Positions 1 to 8,836 of a stretch of DNA of 53,047 bases are shown here, piece after piece. The notes under the pieces are model-generated. The model was not told the origin of the DNA and searched no databases. It worked only from the letters and a program-made list of their open reading frames with translations. The position numbers and the translations under genes are program-made. Every line of letters begins with the position of its first letter. Within the stretch, counting starts at the first letter, position 1. Source of the stretch: Myxococcales bacterium (lineage in GTDB: Bacteria; Myxococcota_A; Polyangia; Haliangiales; Haliangiaceae); NCBI GenBank assembly GCA_005779305.1, contig SXJR01000584.1, positions 1 to 53,047 on the forward strand. Reading direction: 5' to 3'.

Positions 1-1
1 C

Positions 2-493
2 GTCATCCGCAGCGAGCACATGATGGCGATGAAGGACGAGGCGATCCTCGCCACCAGCGGCCACGTCGACAGCGAGATCCAGGTCGCCTGGCTCGAGGGC
101 AACAAGGAGATCAAGGAAGAGAACATCAAGCCCCAGGTGGACCAGTTCATCTTCCCCAGCGGCAAGCGCATCACGCTCCTGGCCCGCGGCCGCCTGGTCA
201 ACCTGGGCTGCGCCACCGGTCACCCTTCGTTCGTGATGTCGAACTCGTTCTCCAACCAGACCATCGCTCAGATGGCGCTGTGGACCAACGCCACCGTCGG
301 CCAGGACGAGATGACCGGCATGAGCGTCGCGCCTGGTCCGGTCTCCGTGCTGCCCACGAAGCTGGACGAGACGGTGGCCCGCCTGCACCTTGCCAAGGTG
401 GGTGTGAAGCTGACCCAGCTCACCAAGGTCCAGGCCGAGTACCTGGGCGTGCCTCTCGACGGCCCGTTCAAGCCCGACCACTACCGCTACTGA
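2..493 (+). CDS. ahcY: Adenosylhomocysteinase, C-terminal part (5' truncated by window)
   Basis: This is the last 163 residues of S-adenosyl-L-homocysteine hydrolase, the cytosolic NAD-dependent enzyme that splits S-adenosylhomocysteine into adenosine and homocysteine in the activated methyl cycle. The reading frame is open from base 2 to the stop at 491-493. Family hallmarks visible are [12 protein letters not shown], the segment [20 protein letters not shown] near the NAD site, and the conserved C-terminus KPDHYRY, where the Lys and Tyr reach into the NAD pocket of the partner subunit in known structures. The N-terminal two thirds lie outside the window. Nothing suggests disruption. A short hairpin follows the stop. 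Confidence 0.97.
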   Translation, partial: VIRSEHMMAMKDEAILATSGHVDSEIQVAWLEGNKEIKEENIKPQVDQFIFPSGKRITLLARGRLVNLGCATGHPSFVMSNSFSNQTIAQMALWTNATVGQDEMTGMSVAPGPVSVLPTKLDETVARLHLAKVGVKLTQLTKVQAEYLGVPLDGPFKPDHYRY

Positions 494-525
494 TCACCCG
501 GTCGGGGCCAGGCAACCCTCGAACT

Positions 526-543
526 CCCTGCGAGGTCGCAGGG
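526..543 (+). terminator. Possible hairpin after ahcY
   Basis: A 7-bp perfect GC-rich stem (526-532 with 537-543) has a 4-base loop, and lies inside a longer imperfect inverted repeat GCAACCCT / AGGGTTGC (512-519 and 540-547). It sits 33 bases after the ahcY stop. No clear T run follows, so it is only a weak candidate for an intrinsic terminator. Confidence 0.35.
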
Positions 544-612
544 TTGCTGACTCCTGCCACACGTCCCGTCGTTGACTTGTCCCCCCCTGGCCCGTAGCAT
601 TTCGGTGGACCC

Positions 613-2307
613 ATGAACGGACGAGGCCAGGGCGACGATTCGCCCGGCGACAGTGGCGCGCGCGCCGCCGTCTCCGCGCGACCGAAGGTGCGCAGCGAAC
701 CGGGCACCGTCGGAGAGTCGCATCTCATGGGCGCCGCCGACACCGCCGTCGCCATGGCGGCGTCGATGTCGGGGGACCACACCGAGCCCGAGGTGTCGGC
801 CTCGTCGGTGCTGGTCGCACCCAACCGCGACGACATCGTCGGCACCACGCTCCTTGGCCGCTACTCGATCACCCGCAAGATCGGCCAGGGCGGCATGGGC
901 GCGGTCTACGAGGCCCAGCACACGCTCATCGGCAAACGCGTCGCGGTCAAGGTCCTCCTCGACAAGTACGCCCGCAAGGAGCAGGTGGTGGCTCGCCTCG
1001 AGCAGGAGGCGCGGCTGGCCTCGTCGATCGGCCACGAGCACATCATCGACATCACGGACTTCGGCCACACCGAGGATGGCCGGACCTTCGTGGTCATGGA
1101 GTTCCTCGAGGGCGAGTCGCTGGCCGAGTTGCTCTCGCGCGAGGGCCCGCTGCCCGAGGCCCGCATCGTCGACATCGCCTTCCAGGTGGCGTCGGCGCTG
1201 GGCGCCGCCCACGCCAAGGGCATCGTCCACCGCGACGTGAAGCCCGAGAACGTCTTCCTCCTGAAGCGCAAGGAGCGCGACTTCGTCAAGGTGGTGGACT
1301 TCGGCATCTCCAAGTCGCTGCGCGCGTCGGACGCCGGCGAGGAGGACTCGCCCCGCCTGACCCAGACCGGCATGGTGCTGGGCACGCCGCTCTACATGTC
1401 GCCCGAGCAGGCCCGCGGCGACGAGGATCTCGATCACCGCATCGACGTCTACGCGCTCGGCGTGATCATGTACGAGCTCGCCACCGGGCGGGTGCCGTTC
1501 ACCGGCATCAACTACCTGTCGATCATCTCGCAGGTGCTCAACGACACCGCCAAGCCGCCGCGTTCGTACCGGCCCGAGCTGTCCGAGGAGATCGAGGCGG
1601 TGATCCTCAAGGCCCTGGAGAAGGATCGCGAGGCCCGCTACCAGTCCACGGCCGAGATGCTCGCCGATCTGAGCACGCTCGCCGACGATCCGACCCACTC
1701 GACCCAGCGCGCGCGCATCACCGGCCCGCGACGCCATCTGCCCAAGCGCAGCGGGCTGCGGCTCGTGGCCTGGGTCGCCGTGATCGCCGGCATCGTCGCC
1801 GCCGTGGCCCTGACCGTGACCACCACGATGAACAACGGGGACAAGACCAAGGGCACGACCGCGCCCGCGGTGGTCGTCGACGCCGGCGGCGGGCAGCCGG
1901 CCGCGATCGACGCCGGCCCCCCGCAGGTGACGCTGGTGACGGTGAAGGTCGAGACCGACCCGCCGGGCGCGCTCCTGTTCGAGGGCTCGCGGCCGCTAGG
2001 CAAGTCGCCCATCGAGCGGCCGTTCCCGCTCACCAGCGAGACCATCAAGCTGGTCGCCTCGCTCGATGGCTACGACGAGGCCGAGTGCAACATCCGCCCC
2101 GCCACCGACCAGGGCACCACCGTGCAGTGCGTGCTCAAGAAGGTGAAGAAGGGCCAGGAGCGCAAGATCATCAAGCGTCCTCCGCCCGGCGGCGACAAGG
2201 GCTCGGGCGGTGACAAGGGCTCGGGCGGCGACAAGGGCTCGGGCGGCGGCTCGGCCGGCGGCGACTGGGGCGGCAGCCCGTTCAATCCCGACGGAACGCC
2301 GAAGTGA
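613..2307 (+). CDS. Membrane-anchored Ser/Thr protein kinase with PEGA domain
   Basis: Hanks-type kinase of 564 residues. The kinase domain runs from about residue 80 to 350, with the P-loop GQGGMGAVY, VAVKVL lysine, HRDVKPEN catalytic loop, DFG and SPEQ, so it should be active. A single hydrophobic helix (about 380-405, WVAVIAGIVAAVAL) anchors it in the inner membrane. Outside it a PEGA-type beta domain follows (about 440-510, TVKVETDPPGALLF), usually a surface or cell-wall binding module. The tail is a Gly/Lys-rich low-complexity stretch made of three GDKGSG units. The first ATG gives a long polar N-terminus; an ATG at 727 is a possible alternative. The next gene overlaps or follows within 33 bases and also carries PEGA repeats, so the two may work together. 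The substrate is unknown. Confidence 0.9.
   Translation: MNGRGQGDDSPGDSGARAAVSARPKVRSEPGTVGESHLMGAADTAVAMAASMSGDHTEPEVSASSVLVAPNRDDIVGTTLLGRYSITRKIGQGGMGAVYEAQHTLIGKRVAVKVLLDKYARKEQVVARLEQEARLASSIGHEHIIDITDFGHTEDGRTFVVMEFLEGESLAELLSREGPLPEARIVDIAFQVASALGAAHAKGIVHRDVKPENVFLLKRKERDFVKVVDFGISKSLRASDAGEEDSPRLTQTGMVLGTPLYMSPEQARGDEDLDHRIDVYALGVIMYELATGRVPFTGINYLSIISQVLNDTAKPPRSYRPELSEEIEAVILKALEKDREARYQSTAEMLADLSTLADDPTHSTQRARITGPRRHLPKRSGLRLVAWVAVIAGIVAAVALTVTTTMNNGDKTKGTTAPAVVVDAGGGQPAAIDAGPPQVTLVTVKVETDPPGALLFEGSRPLGKSPIERPFPLTSETIKLVASLDGYDEAECNIRPATDQGTTVQCVLKKVKKGQERKIIKRPPPGGDKGSGGDKGSGGDKGSGGGSAGGDWGGSPFNPDGTPK
2191..2244 (+). repeat. Three tandem 18-bp repeats coding GDKGSG
   Basis: Three consecutive 18-bp units (2191-2208, 2209-2226, 2227-2244), differing only at one wobble position, encode GDKGSG three times in the extracytoplasmic tail of the kinase. 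The near-identity at DNA level points to recent slippage expansion, so copy number may vary between strains. Confidence 0.9.
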
Positions 2308-2339
2308 ACGTGGCGCGCGGGCTAGCACGCGTCTCAGCC

Positions 2340-4028
2340 ATGAGATGCGTCCTGGTCACGGCGGTCTTGCTCGCCGCCACCGCGGCCATCGCGCAGCCCT
2401 CGAAGCCACCCGGCCAGGGCGCCGACGACGACGCCGACACCGGCCACATCGGCGCCCGCCGCCTGCGCCTCGAGATCGACGACTGTCCGCCGCCGCCGGA
2501 TCTGCCGACGCCCAGGCTCGGCACCATGTTCAACGAGCGCTACGACCGCGGCTCGGTGCTGCACGTCCAGGGCGACTACGCCGGCGCCATCGCCGAGCTG
2601 GTGTCGGGCTACTGCCTGGTGCCGACCTTCGCCGGCAAGGTGCTCAAGGACATCGGTCAGTCGTACGAGCGCCTCGTCGAGTACGAGCGGGCCGTCGCTT
2701 ACTTCGAGCGCTACGTGCTGACCCTGTCGGGCCGCCCCGCCGACGACGCCTGGGCCAACGAGGAGCGGGCCAAGTTCTCGGCGCGCATCGAGGTGCTACG
2801 CCAGCTCAAGTCGACGGTGACGGTCGCCACCGAGCCGCGCGGCGCGACCGTCACCATCGCCAGCGACGCCGGTCCGGTCGCCACCGAGCGCGACGGCGAG
2901 CGCCTCAGCGCGGTCGCCGGCGCGTACACGCTGCTCGTCGAGAAGCCGGGCTACGAGACCATCCGCCAGCAGATCGCGCTGGGCATCGGCCAGCCCTACA
3001 GCTTCTCGTTCCGCCTCCAGCCGCGGCGCGGCACGCTGCGGGTGCAGACCGTGCCCGGCGACGCTCGCATCTACATCGACGACAAGTTCGAGGGCCTCGG
3101 CATCTACGGCGGCGCCGTCGACATCGGGCCCCACGAGGTCCGCGTCGAGGCCAAGGGGTTCATCAGCCGCAGCGAGTCGGTCGAGATCCTGGCCGACGAG
3201 ACCCGCCAGATCGGTGTCTCGCTCGATCGTCCGCCGTCGTCGGGCAAGACCCAGCTCCTCATCGCCGCTTCGCTGGCCGGCACGGTGATCGGGGCCGCCG
3301 CGGTCGGCGGCTCGACCGACGACGACGGGCTGGGCTTCCTGGGCGGGCTGGCTGGCCTCGCCATCGGCGGCGCCGGCACTCACTTCATCTACGACGAGGG
3401 CATCGACCTCGGCTCGAGCTCGTACATCATCACCAGCGGCATGATCGGCGCCGTCGAGGGCACCGGCATCGGCCTGCTCGCCACCGCCGACCCCGATGCC
3501 GGCTGGGTGGGCGCGCTGGTCGGCACCGGCGTCGGCGCCGGGTTCGCCGTCTTCACCGCCGATCGCTTCGCGTTCACTGCCGGCGACGCCGCCCTGCTCA
3601 ACTCGGGCGCGTCGTGGGGCCTGGTCTCGGGGCTGTGGTTCACCCAGGTCTTCAACGCCTCCGATCGCGTCGGCGCGGCCATGGTGCTGGGCGGCACCAA
3701 CCTGGGCGTGGTCGGCGGCGTCTTGCTCGGGCGATCGCTCGACTACAGCCGCAAACACGTGGCGCTGATCGATCTGGCCGGCCTCGCCGGCATCGCCACC
3801 GGGCTCGCCGTGCACTCGGGCTATGTCCAGAACGCCGAGGACCAGCCGGTCGAGCGCAACGAGCAACAGGCCCACTTCGCGCTCGCCGGCATGGCGCTCG
3901 GCCTCGGCGCCGGGGCGTTCCTGACCCGCAACCTCGACGCGCCCAAGCTGCCGCGCCTGCAGCCGCAGGTCGCGCCCGCGCCGGGCGGCGCCAGGGGGCT
4001 GGTGCTGTCGATCGGCGGCGAGCTGTGA
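2340..4028 (+). CDS. Exported TPR/PEGA-domain protein with glycine-rich C-terminal half
   Basis: About 562 residues. The start is placed at ATG 2340 because it gives a clean signal peptide (MRCVLVTAVLLAATAAIAQ); a GTG at 2304 would overlap the kinase stop but prefix a polar stretch. The mature part has a TPR-like helical segment (about 55-135, GSVLHVQGDYAGAIAEL and ERAVAYFERYV), then two PEGA repeats (about 150-300, TVTVATEPRGATVTI and TLRVQTVPGDARIYIDD). The second half is rich in Gly/Ala with alternating hydrophobic stretches, compatible with a membrane or outer-membrane insertion region. It lies directly behind a PEGA kinase. No enzymatic motif was seen. The role is probably envelope scaffolding or sensing, by inference. 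Confidence 0.8.
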   Translation: MRCVLVTAVLLAATAAIAQPSKPPGQGADDDADTGHIGARRLRLEIDDCPPPPDLPTPRLGTMFNERYDRGSVLHVQGDYAGAIAELVSGYCLVPTFAGKVLKDIGQSYERLVEYERAVAYFERYVLTLSGRPADDAWANEERAKFSARIEVLRQLKSTVTVATEPRGATVTIASDAGPVATERDGERLSAVAGAYTLLVEKPGYETIRQQIALGIGQPYSFSFRLQPRRGTLRVQTVPGDARIYIDDKFEGLGIYGGAVDIGPHEVRVEAKGFISRSESVEILADETRQIGVSLDRPPSSGKTQLLIAASLAGTVIGAAAVGGSTDDDGLGFLGGLAGLAIGGAGTHFIYDEGIDLGSSSYIITSGMIGAVEGTGIGLLATADPDAGWVGALVGTGVGAGFAVFTADRFAFTAGDAALLNSGASWGLVSGLWFTQVFNASDRVGAAMVLGGTNLGVVGGVLLGRSLDYSRKHVALIDLAGLAGIATGLAVHSGYVQNAEDQPVERNEQQAHFALAGMALGLGAGAFLTRNLDAPKLPRLQPQVAPAPGGARGLVLSIGGEL

Positions 4029-4064
4029 CGTACGCCCTCGGCCCGGCCGGGCTATAAGAACGCG

Positions 4065-6071
4065 ATGGCCACGCTGCAGTCCGCCTGTCCCCTCGACTGT
4101 CCTGACCTGTGCAGTCTCGAGGTCGAGGTCGTCGACGGGCGGGTCAAGCGGGTCGATGGCGGCACCCGCACGCCGATCACCGACGGGTTCATCTGCGCCA
4201 AGGTCCGCAACATCGCCGACCATCTGTACGGCGAGGATCGCGTCCGCCATCCCATGATCCGGGTCGGCGCCAAGGACGGCACCGCCCTGGGCCGCTTCCG
4301 CCGCGCCACCTGGGACGAGGCGCTCGACGTGATCGCCGAGCGCCTGCGCGAGGTCCGCGATCGCGCCGGCGGCGAAGCCATCCTGCCCTTCCACTACGGC
4401 GGCTCCAACGGCTGGCTCACCGAGGGCGCGCTGGCGACACGGTTCTTCCGACGGCTCGGCGCCAGCCGCTGCCTGCGCACGCTGTGCGCGCTCCCGTCGG
4501 GAATGGCCGCGCGCAGCCTGTACGGCGCCGTGCCGGGGACCGCGCTCGAGGACTACGCCGACAGCAAGCTGATCGTCCTGTGGGGCATGAACCCGTCGGC
4601 GACCGGCATCCACCTGGTGCCGATCATCGAGCGCGCCATCGAGGGCGGGGCCAAGCTGGTCGTCGTCGATCCGCGCCGTACGCCGCTGGCCCGCCGCGCC
4701 CACCTGCACCTCGCGGTCAGGCCGGGGACCGATCTGCCGGTCGCCCTGTCGGTGATCCGCGAGCTGTTCGCCAGCGGTCGTGCCGACGAGGGCTTCCTGG
4801 CCGAGCACACCCGCGGCGCCGACGAGCTGCGCCGCCGCGCCGAGCCGTGGACGATCGGCAAGGCCGCCGCCGAGGCCGGCCTCAGCGATCTCGATCTCGG
4901 CCGCTTCGTCGACCTGTACGCCGAGACGTCGCCGGCGGTGATCCGCGCCGGCTGGGGCATGGAGCGCAACCGCAACGGCGGCTCGGCGGTCGCCGCGGTG
5001 CTGGCGTTGCCGGCGGTGGCCGGCAAGTTCGGCGTGCGCGGTGGCGGCTACACCATGTCCAACGGTGAGGCCGGCTGGGGCGTGAGCGCCGAGGCCGGCA
5101 TCGCCACGCCCGAGCCGGCGACTCGCGCGGTGAACATGGTCGAGCTCGGCTCGGCGCTCACCGACGGTGCGCCGCGGGTCGAGGTGCTGTTCGTCTACAA
5201 CTGCAACCCGACCCAGACCGTGCCCGACCAGAACCGCGTGGTGCGCGGCCTGGCCCGCGACGATCTGTTCACCGTCGTCCACGAGCAGGTCTTCACCGAC
5301 ACCTGCCGCTGGGCCGATGTGGTGCTGCCGGCGACCGCGTTCCTCGAGCATCGCGAGATCCGCCGCGGCTACGGTTCGATGCGCCTCTACGACTCGGCCG
5401 CGGTGGCGACGCCGCCCGGCGAGGCGCGCAGCAACAACCAGGTCTTCGGCGCGCTGCTCGAGAAGCTGGGGCTGTGGCGCGACGGCGACGCCATGACCGA
5501 CGACGAGCTGGCGGCCGCGATCTTCTCCGGCGACGCCGGTGGCCGCCTGCGCGCGCAGCTCGACCAGCACGGCGTGGCCACGCCGCCCATCGAGCGGCCG
5601 CGGCTGTTCGTCGATCTCGCGCCGGCCACGCCCGATCGCAAGATCGACCTGGTGCCCGCCGCGCTCGACGCCGAGGCCCGCGGTGGTCTCTACCACTACG
5701 AGGCCGACCCCGGCACCGAGCGCCACCCGCTGGCGTTGATCTCGCCGGCGATCTCGCAGCAGATCAGCTCGACCTTCGGGCAACTGCGCAAGGGCGAGGC
5801 CGCGGCCGAGCTCGCCCCCGCCGACGCCCGCGCCCGCGGCATCTCCGACGGCGACGCGATCCGCATCTGGAACGAGCTCGGCGAGGTCGTGTGCCGCGCC
5901 AAGCTGAGCGCCCACGTGCGCGACGGCGTGGTGGTCCTGACCAAGGGCCTGTGGCGGTTCCATACCCGCAACGGCCAGTCGTCGAACGCCCTCATCCCGC
6001 CGACGACGACCGACTTCGCCGGTGGCGCCTGCTACAACGACGCGCGGGTCCAGGTCGAGCGCCACGCATGA
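4065..6071 (+). CDS. Molybdopterin-dependent oxidoreductase (formate dehydrogenase/nitrate reductase-like)
   Basis: A 668-residue member of the molybdopterin oxidoreductase superfamily. A [4Fe-4S] site is visible at the N-terminus: Cys8, Cys12, Cys16 and Cys44 (ACPLDCPDLCS and GFICAK). MGD-binding features follow, including the GMNPSATG loop, the VVVDPRRTPLA segment, and the C-terminal dinucleotide-binding domain (PADARARGISDGDAIRIWNE). No twin-arginine signal is present, so it is probably cytoplasmic. The length fits the single-subunit bacterial FDH-like or assimilatory-type enzymes. No partner Fe-S or membrane subunit is encoded beside it, so the electron acceptor and substrate are not determined. 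The Mo ligand cannot be assigned by eye. Confidence 0.9.
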   Translation: MATLQSACPLDCPDLCSLEVEVVDGRVKRVDGGTRTPITDGFICAKVRNIADHLYGEDRVRHPMIRVGAKDGTALGRFRRATWDEALDVIAERLREVRDRAGGEAILPFHYGGSNGWLTEGALATRFFRRLGASRCLRTLCALPSGMAARSLYGAVPGTALEDYADSKLIVLWGMNPSATGIHLVPIIERAIEGGAKLVVVDPRRTPLARRAHLHLAVRPGTDLPVALSVIRELFASGRADEGFLAEHTRGADELRRRAEPWTIGKAAAEAGLSDLDLGRFVDLYAETSPAVIRAGWGMERNRNGGSAVAAVLALPAVAGKFGVRGGGYTMSNGEAGWGVSAEAGIATPEPATRAVNMVELGSALTDGAPRVEVLFVYNCNPTQTVPDQNRVVRGLARDDLFTVVHEQVFTDTCRWADVVLPATAFLEHREIRRGYGSMRLYDSAAVATPPGEARSNNQVFGALLEKLGLWRDGDAMTDDELAAAIFSGDAGGRLRAQLDQHGVATPPIERPRLFVDLAPATPDRKIDLVPAALDAEARGGLYHYEADPGTERHPLALISPAISQQISSTFGQLRKGEAAAELAPADARARGISDGDAIRIWNELGEVVCRAKLSAHVRDGVVVLTKGLWRFHTRNGQSSNALIPPTTTDFAGGACYNDARVQVERHA

Positions 6072-6132
6072 GCTGCCACGCGAGGCGAGACGTTCGCGAT
6101 AAGCTCCACGCTCGTGGTCGGGCACCGCGTCA

Positions 6133-6678
6133 GTGGTGATCTCGCGCGTCTACACAGGTGGCGGCATGGCGGCCAACGGCTACGACCACGACTTCGTCGA
6201 GCTGTTCAACCGCGGCACCCAGGCGACTTCGCTCGTCGGCTGGACCCTGCAAGTTCGCGCGGTCGGCACCTCGACCTGGATCACGTGGCCGCTGTCGGGA
6301 TCGATCGCCGGCAACAGCTACGTCCTGGTGCGCCTCGGCCAGGCGGCGAACCCCGTCGACGGCAATGACCTGCCCACGCCGTACCTCACCGGGACCGCGG
6401 TCGACATCGAGAACGGCACCTCGGTGGCGCTGGTGTCGAGCACCTCGGCCATCGCTCCCGACACGTGCCCGACGGGACCCGTCGATCTGTTCGGCGCTTA
6501 CATCGCGCCGTGCAAGGAGGCCGCCGGCTTCTTCGGCGGCCCCGGCTACAACGAGGCCTTCGGCCGCGGCAACGTCTGCGTCGATACCAACGACAACGGC
6601 GCCGACTTCATGTCCGAGCCGATCAGCACCAGCAATCCGCCCCGCACCAGCTCGACTGCGCTACACACGTGTCCGTGA
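6133..6678 (+). CDS. Lamin-tail-domain (LTD) protein without visible signal peptide
   Basis: 181 residues from GTG 6133. The sequence VVISRVYTGGG, then HDFVELFNRG and SLVGWTLQ, is the classic start of the bacterial lamin tail domain, an Ig-like fold found on exported proteins. Normally a signal peptide precedes this segment. Here an in-frame stop (TAA at 6100) lies just upstream and the coding frame opens directly on the domain, so the export signal appears to be missing or the gene is 5' truncated. The four C-terminal Cys residues would fit disulphides in an exported protein. The downstream membrane-protein gene overlaps its stop, suggesting co-transcription. A functional gene with an unusual start or a decaying remnant are both possible. 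Confidence 0.7.
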   Translation: MVISRVYTGGGMAANGYDHDFVELFNRGTQATSLVGWTLQVRAVGTSTWITWPLSGSIAGNSYVLVRLGQAANPVDGNDLPTPYLTGTAVDIENGTSVALVSSTSAIAPDTCPTGPVDLFGAYIAPCKEAAGFFGGPGYNEAFGRGNVCVDTNDNGADFMSEPISTSNPPRTSSTALHTCP

Positions 6679-8255
6679 GCGCGTCTCCGCTCCGTCTTCG
6701 CCTCGCCATCCTCCTCTGCTTGACCGGCTGCTTCTTGCTGGTCGGCAGCCGCGAGCCGCCGTGGGCCGACGCGCGCATCATGTACGAGGTCGCCGAGAAC
6801 CTCGCCAACACCCAGCGGGTGTCGGTGAAGTCGGAGTGGCCGCCGATGAGCCACAAGGGCCCCGACGGCAAGGTCTACTCGCAGTACGCGTTCGGGCCCT
6901 CGATCGTGCACGTGCCCGGGGTCTGGCTGCGCAACGCCACGACCGATCGCGCTGACCCCGAGTCCAAGCTGGTCACGGTGGTGACCAGCCACCTGGCCTC
7001 GGCGTTCATGGGCGCGCTCACCTGCATGCTCTTCTTCGGGATGTGCCGGCGCCTCGGCGCCTCGGCCGCGGCCGCCAGCGCCGGCACGCTCGTGCTCGCG
7101 TTCTCGACGATGATCCTGGTCTACGCGCGCTCGCCGTACTCCGAGATCATGCAGGCGGCGAGTGTGCTCGGGTTCACGGGCGCGCTGCTGGCAGTGGTCG
7201 ACGCGCCGGTGCGGCGCAACGCCCTGGCGCTGGGCGCCTGGGCCGCGCTCGTCCTCAACACCAAGGCGGTGCTGGCGCTGGCCCTCCTCGGAGGCGGGGG
7301 CCACCTCCTGATCGCGCTGCGTCGCGATCGGGCCGCGCTGGTCCGGGTCGTGGCCTGGTCGCTGCTGAGCGCCGTGCCGGGCGTGATCGTCTTCCTGGTC
7401 TACAACTACGTCCGCTGGGGCGATCCGCTCGACACCGGCTACGGCGAGACCATCTCGCTGCTGCGCGCCTGGCCGTGGCACGGGCTGTGGGGCCTGTTCC
7501 TGTCGCCGGGCAAGAGCCTGTTCCTCTACTGCCCTCCGCTGGTGATCGGCGTGCTGGCGTCGGTACGCTTCGCGCGCGAGCACGGCGGCGCCGCTCGCGC
7601 CTTCGTGTTCGTCGGGCTGCCGCCGCTCCTGTTCTACGCCTGCATGTTGATCTGGTCGGGCGACTGGTGCTGGGGCCCGCGCTACCTCACCTACCTGGTG
7701 CCGCTCATGATGGTCCCGGCGGTGGTGTCGGGGTGGCCGGTGATCGCTCGCTCGCGTGCGCTGCGCGCGGCGGCGGCAGCGCTGGTGGCGTTCGGCTTCG
7801 TGGTCCAGGTCCTGGGCATCGCCTTCTACTGGGATCACTGGATCCGCATCGCGCTCAACGTGCGCCTGTCGTGGCTGGGCAACCCCGAGCGCAGCGGCAC
7901 GCCGACCAAGCTCAACGAGTTCGGCCTGTGCGACGCCTGCTTCGAGGACATGAGCGGCCACCACTGGCTGCCGCCCTTCGCCGCCATCCCCGGGCATGCG
8001 TGGATGCTCGTGAATCACGGCGAGGCGTATCGCGACGCGCAGCCGTCGGCGCCGTGGCGCCGCTACACGCGGCTCGACATGCCGCAGATCGAGCCGTTCT
8101 ACAAGGCGGCGCGGCTCGACTGGTGGGGCTTCCTCTGGATCCAGGGCCAGCCCAGCACCCGCCCGATCGGCATCGGCATCTTGATCCTGTTCCTGGCCAT
8201 GTCGGTCGGCGGCGGCGTCGGGTGGTGGCGGCGCGTGCGCGCGGCCACCGCGTGA
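6669..8255 (+). CDS. Polytopic membrane protein, glycosyltransferase family 39-like
   Basis: About 528 residues with roughly ten hydrophobic helices. The first is a signal-anchor (RLRLAILLCLTGCFLLVG) followed by a luminal-type loop with acidic and aromatic residues (SREPPWADARIMYEV), as in GT-C fold, lipid-phosphate-sugar dependent glycosyltransferases. The segment SQYAFGPSIVHVPG and the later GDWCWGPRYLTYLVP (near residues 325-340) are typical of ArnT/PMT-like family members in myxobacteria. The start is taken at GTG 6669, overlapping the lamin-tail stop; GTG 6675 is equally possible. The frame stays open upstream, but that part reads antisense-type arginine-rich protein and is rejected. Acceptor and donor are unknown. 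Confidence 0.75.
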   Translation: MSVSASPLRLRLAILLCLTGCFLLVGSREPPWADARIMYEVAENLANTQRVSVKSEWPPMSHKGPDGKVYSQYAFGPSIVHVPGVWLRNATTDRADPESKLVTVVTSHLASAFMGALTCMLFFGMCRRLGASAAAASAGTLVLAFSTMILVYARSPYSEIMQAASVLGFTGALLAVVDAPVRRNALALGAWAALVLNTKAVLALALLGGGGHLLIALRRDRAALVRVVAWSLLSAVPGVIVFLVYNYVRWGDPLDTGYGETISLLRAWPWHGLWGLFLSPGKSLFLYCPPLVIGVLASVRFAREHGGAARAFVFVGLPPLLFYACMLIWSGDWCWGPRYLTYLVPLMMVPAVVSGWPVIARSRALRAAAAALVAFGFVVQVLGIAFYWDHWIRIALNVRLSWLGNPERSGTPTKLNEFGLCDACFEDMSGHHWLPPFAAIPGHAWMLVNHGEAYRDAQPSAPWRRYTRLDMPQIEPFYKAARLDWWGFLWIQGQPSTRPIGIGILILFLAMSVGGGVGWWRRVRAATA

Positions 8256-8261
8256 GCGCGC

Positions 8262-8747
8262 TCAGCCGCCCGCGAGCAGCTCGTCACGCAGGCGGGTGAG
8301 GATCTGACCGAGCAGGTTCTGGCCTCGCCACGTCGACGGATCCTGCGCGCGCGGATCGGTGGCGGCGAGGCCGATACCCCAGATCCGATCGTAGGGGCTG
8401 GCCTCGACCAGCGTGGTGCCGGCGGTGGCCAGGAGCGTGGCGCGCAGCGCCTCGTCCTGCGTGAACTTGGCGCGGCTGCCCGCCATCACGATGGACTCGC
8501 GCTCGCGACGCCAGATCTTGTCGTCGAAGGGCGTGACCTTGCGGCCCAGCGCCTTGTGCTGACGCGGGTGATCCGCGGCCAGGATCTGCGCGGCCACGGC
8601 CGTGTCGCCGAAGAGCAGGGCCTTGCCGTGCATCATGTACTGCTCGGCGCAGGTGAAGACGTCACCGCCGACCTCGAAGCGGCAGCGGTGCCACTGCGAG
8701 AACGGCGAGGCCTCGGTGAAGAAGAACGTGTACACGATAGTGTTCAT
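8262..8747 (-). CDS. NADAR/YbiA-family N-glycosidase-like protein
   Basis: 161 residues from the ATG at 8747-8745. The family signature is clear: FFTEASPFSQWH near the N-terminus, TCAEQYMMHGKALLFGD with the conserved Glu and Met/His positions, then a region equivalent to the W-x(2)-R-R segment (IWRRERESIVMAGSRAKF) and the C-terminal RIWGIGL and GQNLLGQIL motifs. YbiA-like proteins hydrolyse the N-glycosidic bond of riboflavin-pathway intermediates; other NADAR proteins act on ADP-ribose derivatives. It is cytosolic. It converges with the membrane-protein gene, 6 bases apart. The upstream 90 bases contain no obvious promoter. The assignment to YbiA activity rather than another NADAR activity is inference. 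Confidence 0.92.
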   Translation of the reverse strand: MNTIVYTFFFTEASPFSQWHRCRFEVGGDVFTCAEQYMMHGKALLFGDTAVAAQILAADHPRQHKALGRKVTPFDDKIWRRERESIVMAGSRAKFTQDEALRATLLATAGTTLVEASPYDRIWGIGLAATDPRAQDPSTWRGQNLLGQILTRLRDELLAGG

Positions 8748-8836
8748 AATACACCAATGGACGCACGGGCGCCAGGGACGATCTGTCAGCAACCCAGGTT
8801 CGCGCCGCCCGTGAGGGTCGGCGCGATGATGCGCCC

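Noticed and set aside
2796-6125. A 1109-codon open frame on the minus strand opposite the PEGA protein and oxidoreductase genes
   Set aside because: It is rich in Arg/Ala/Gly/Asp with no domain, lacks a ribosome site, and mirrors two clear plus-strand genes. This is a GC-bias shadow.
6465-6668. An upstream extension of the membrane-protein frame
   Set aside because: It lies wholly inside the lamin-tail gene, is Arg-rich and adds no domain; the signal anchor begins just after GTG 6669.
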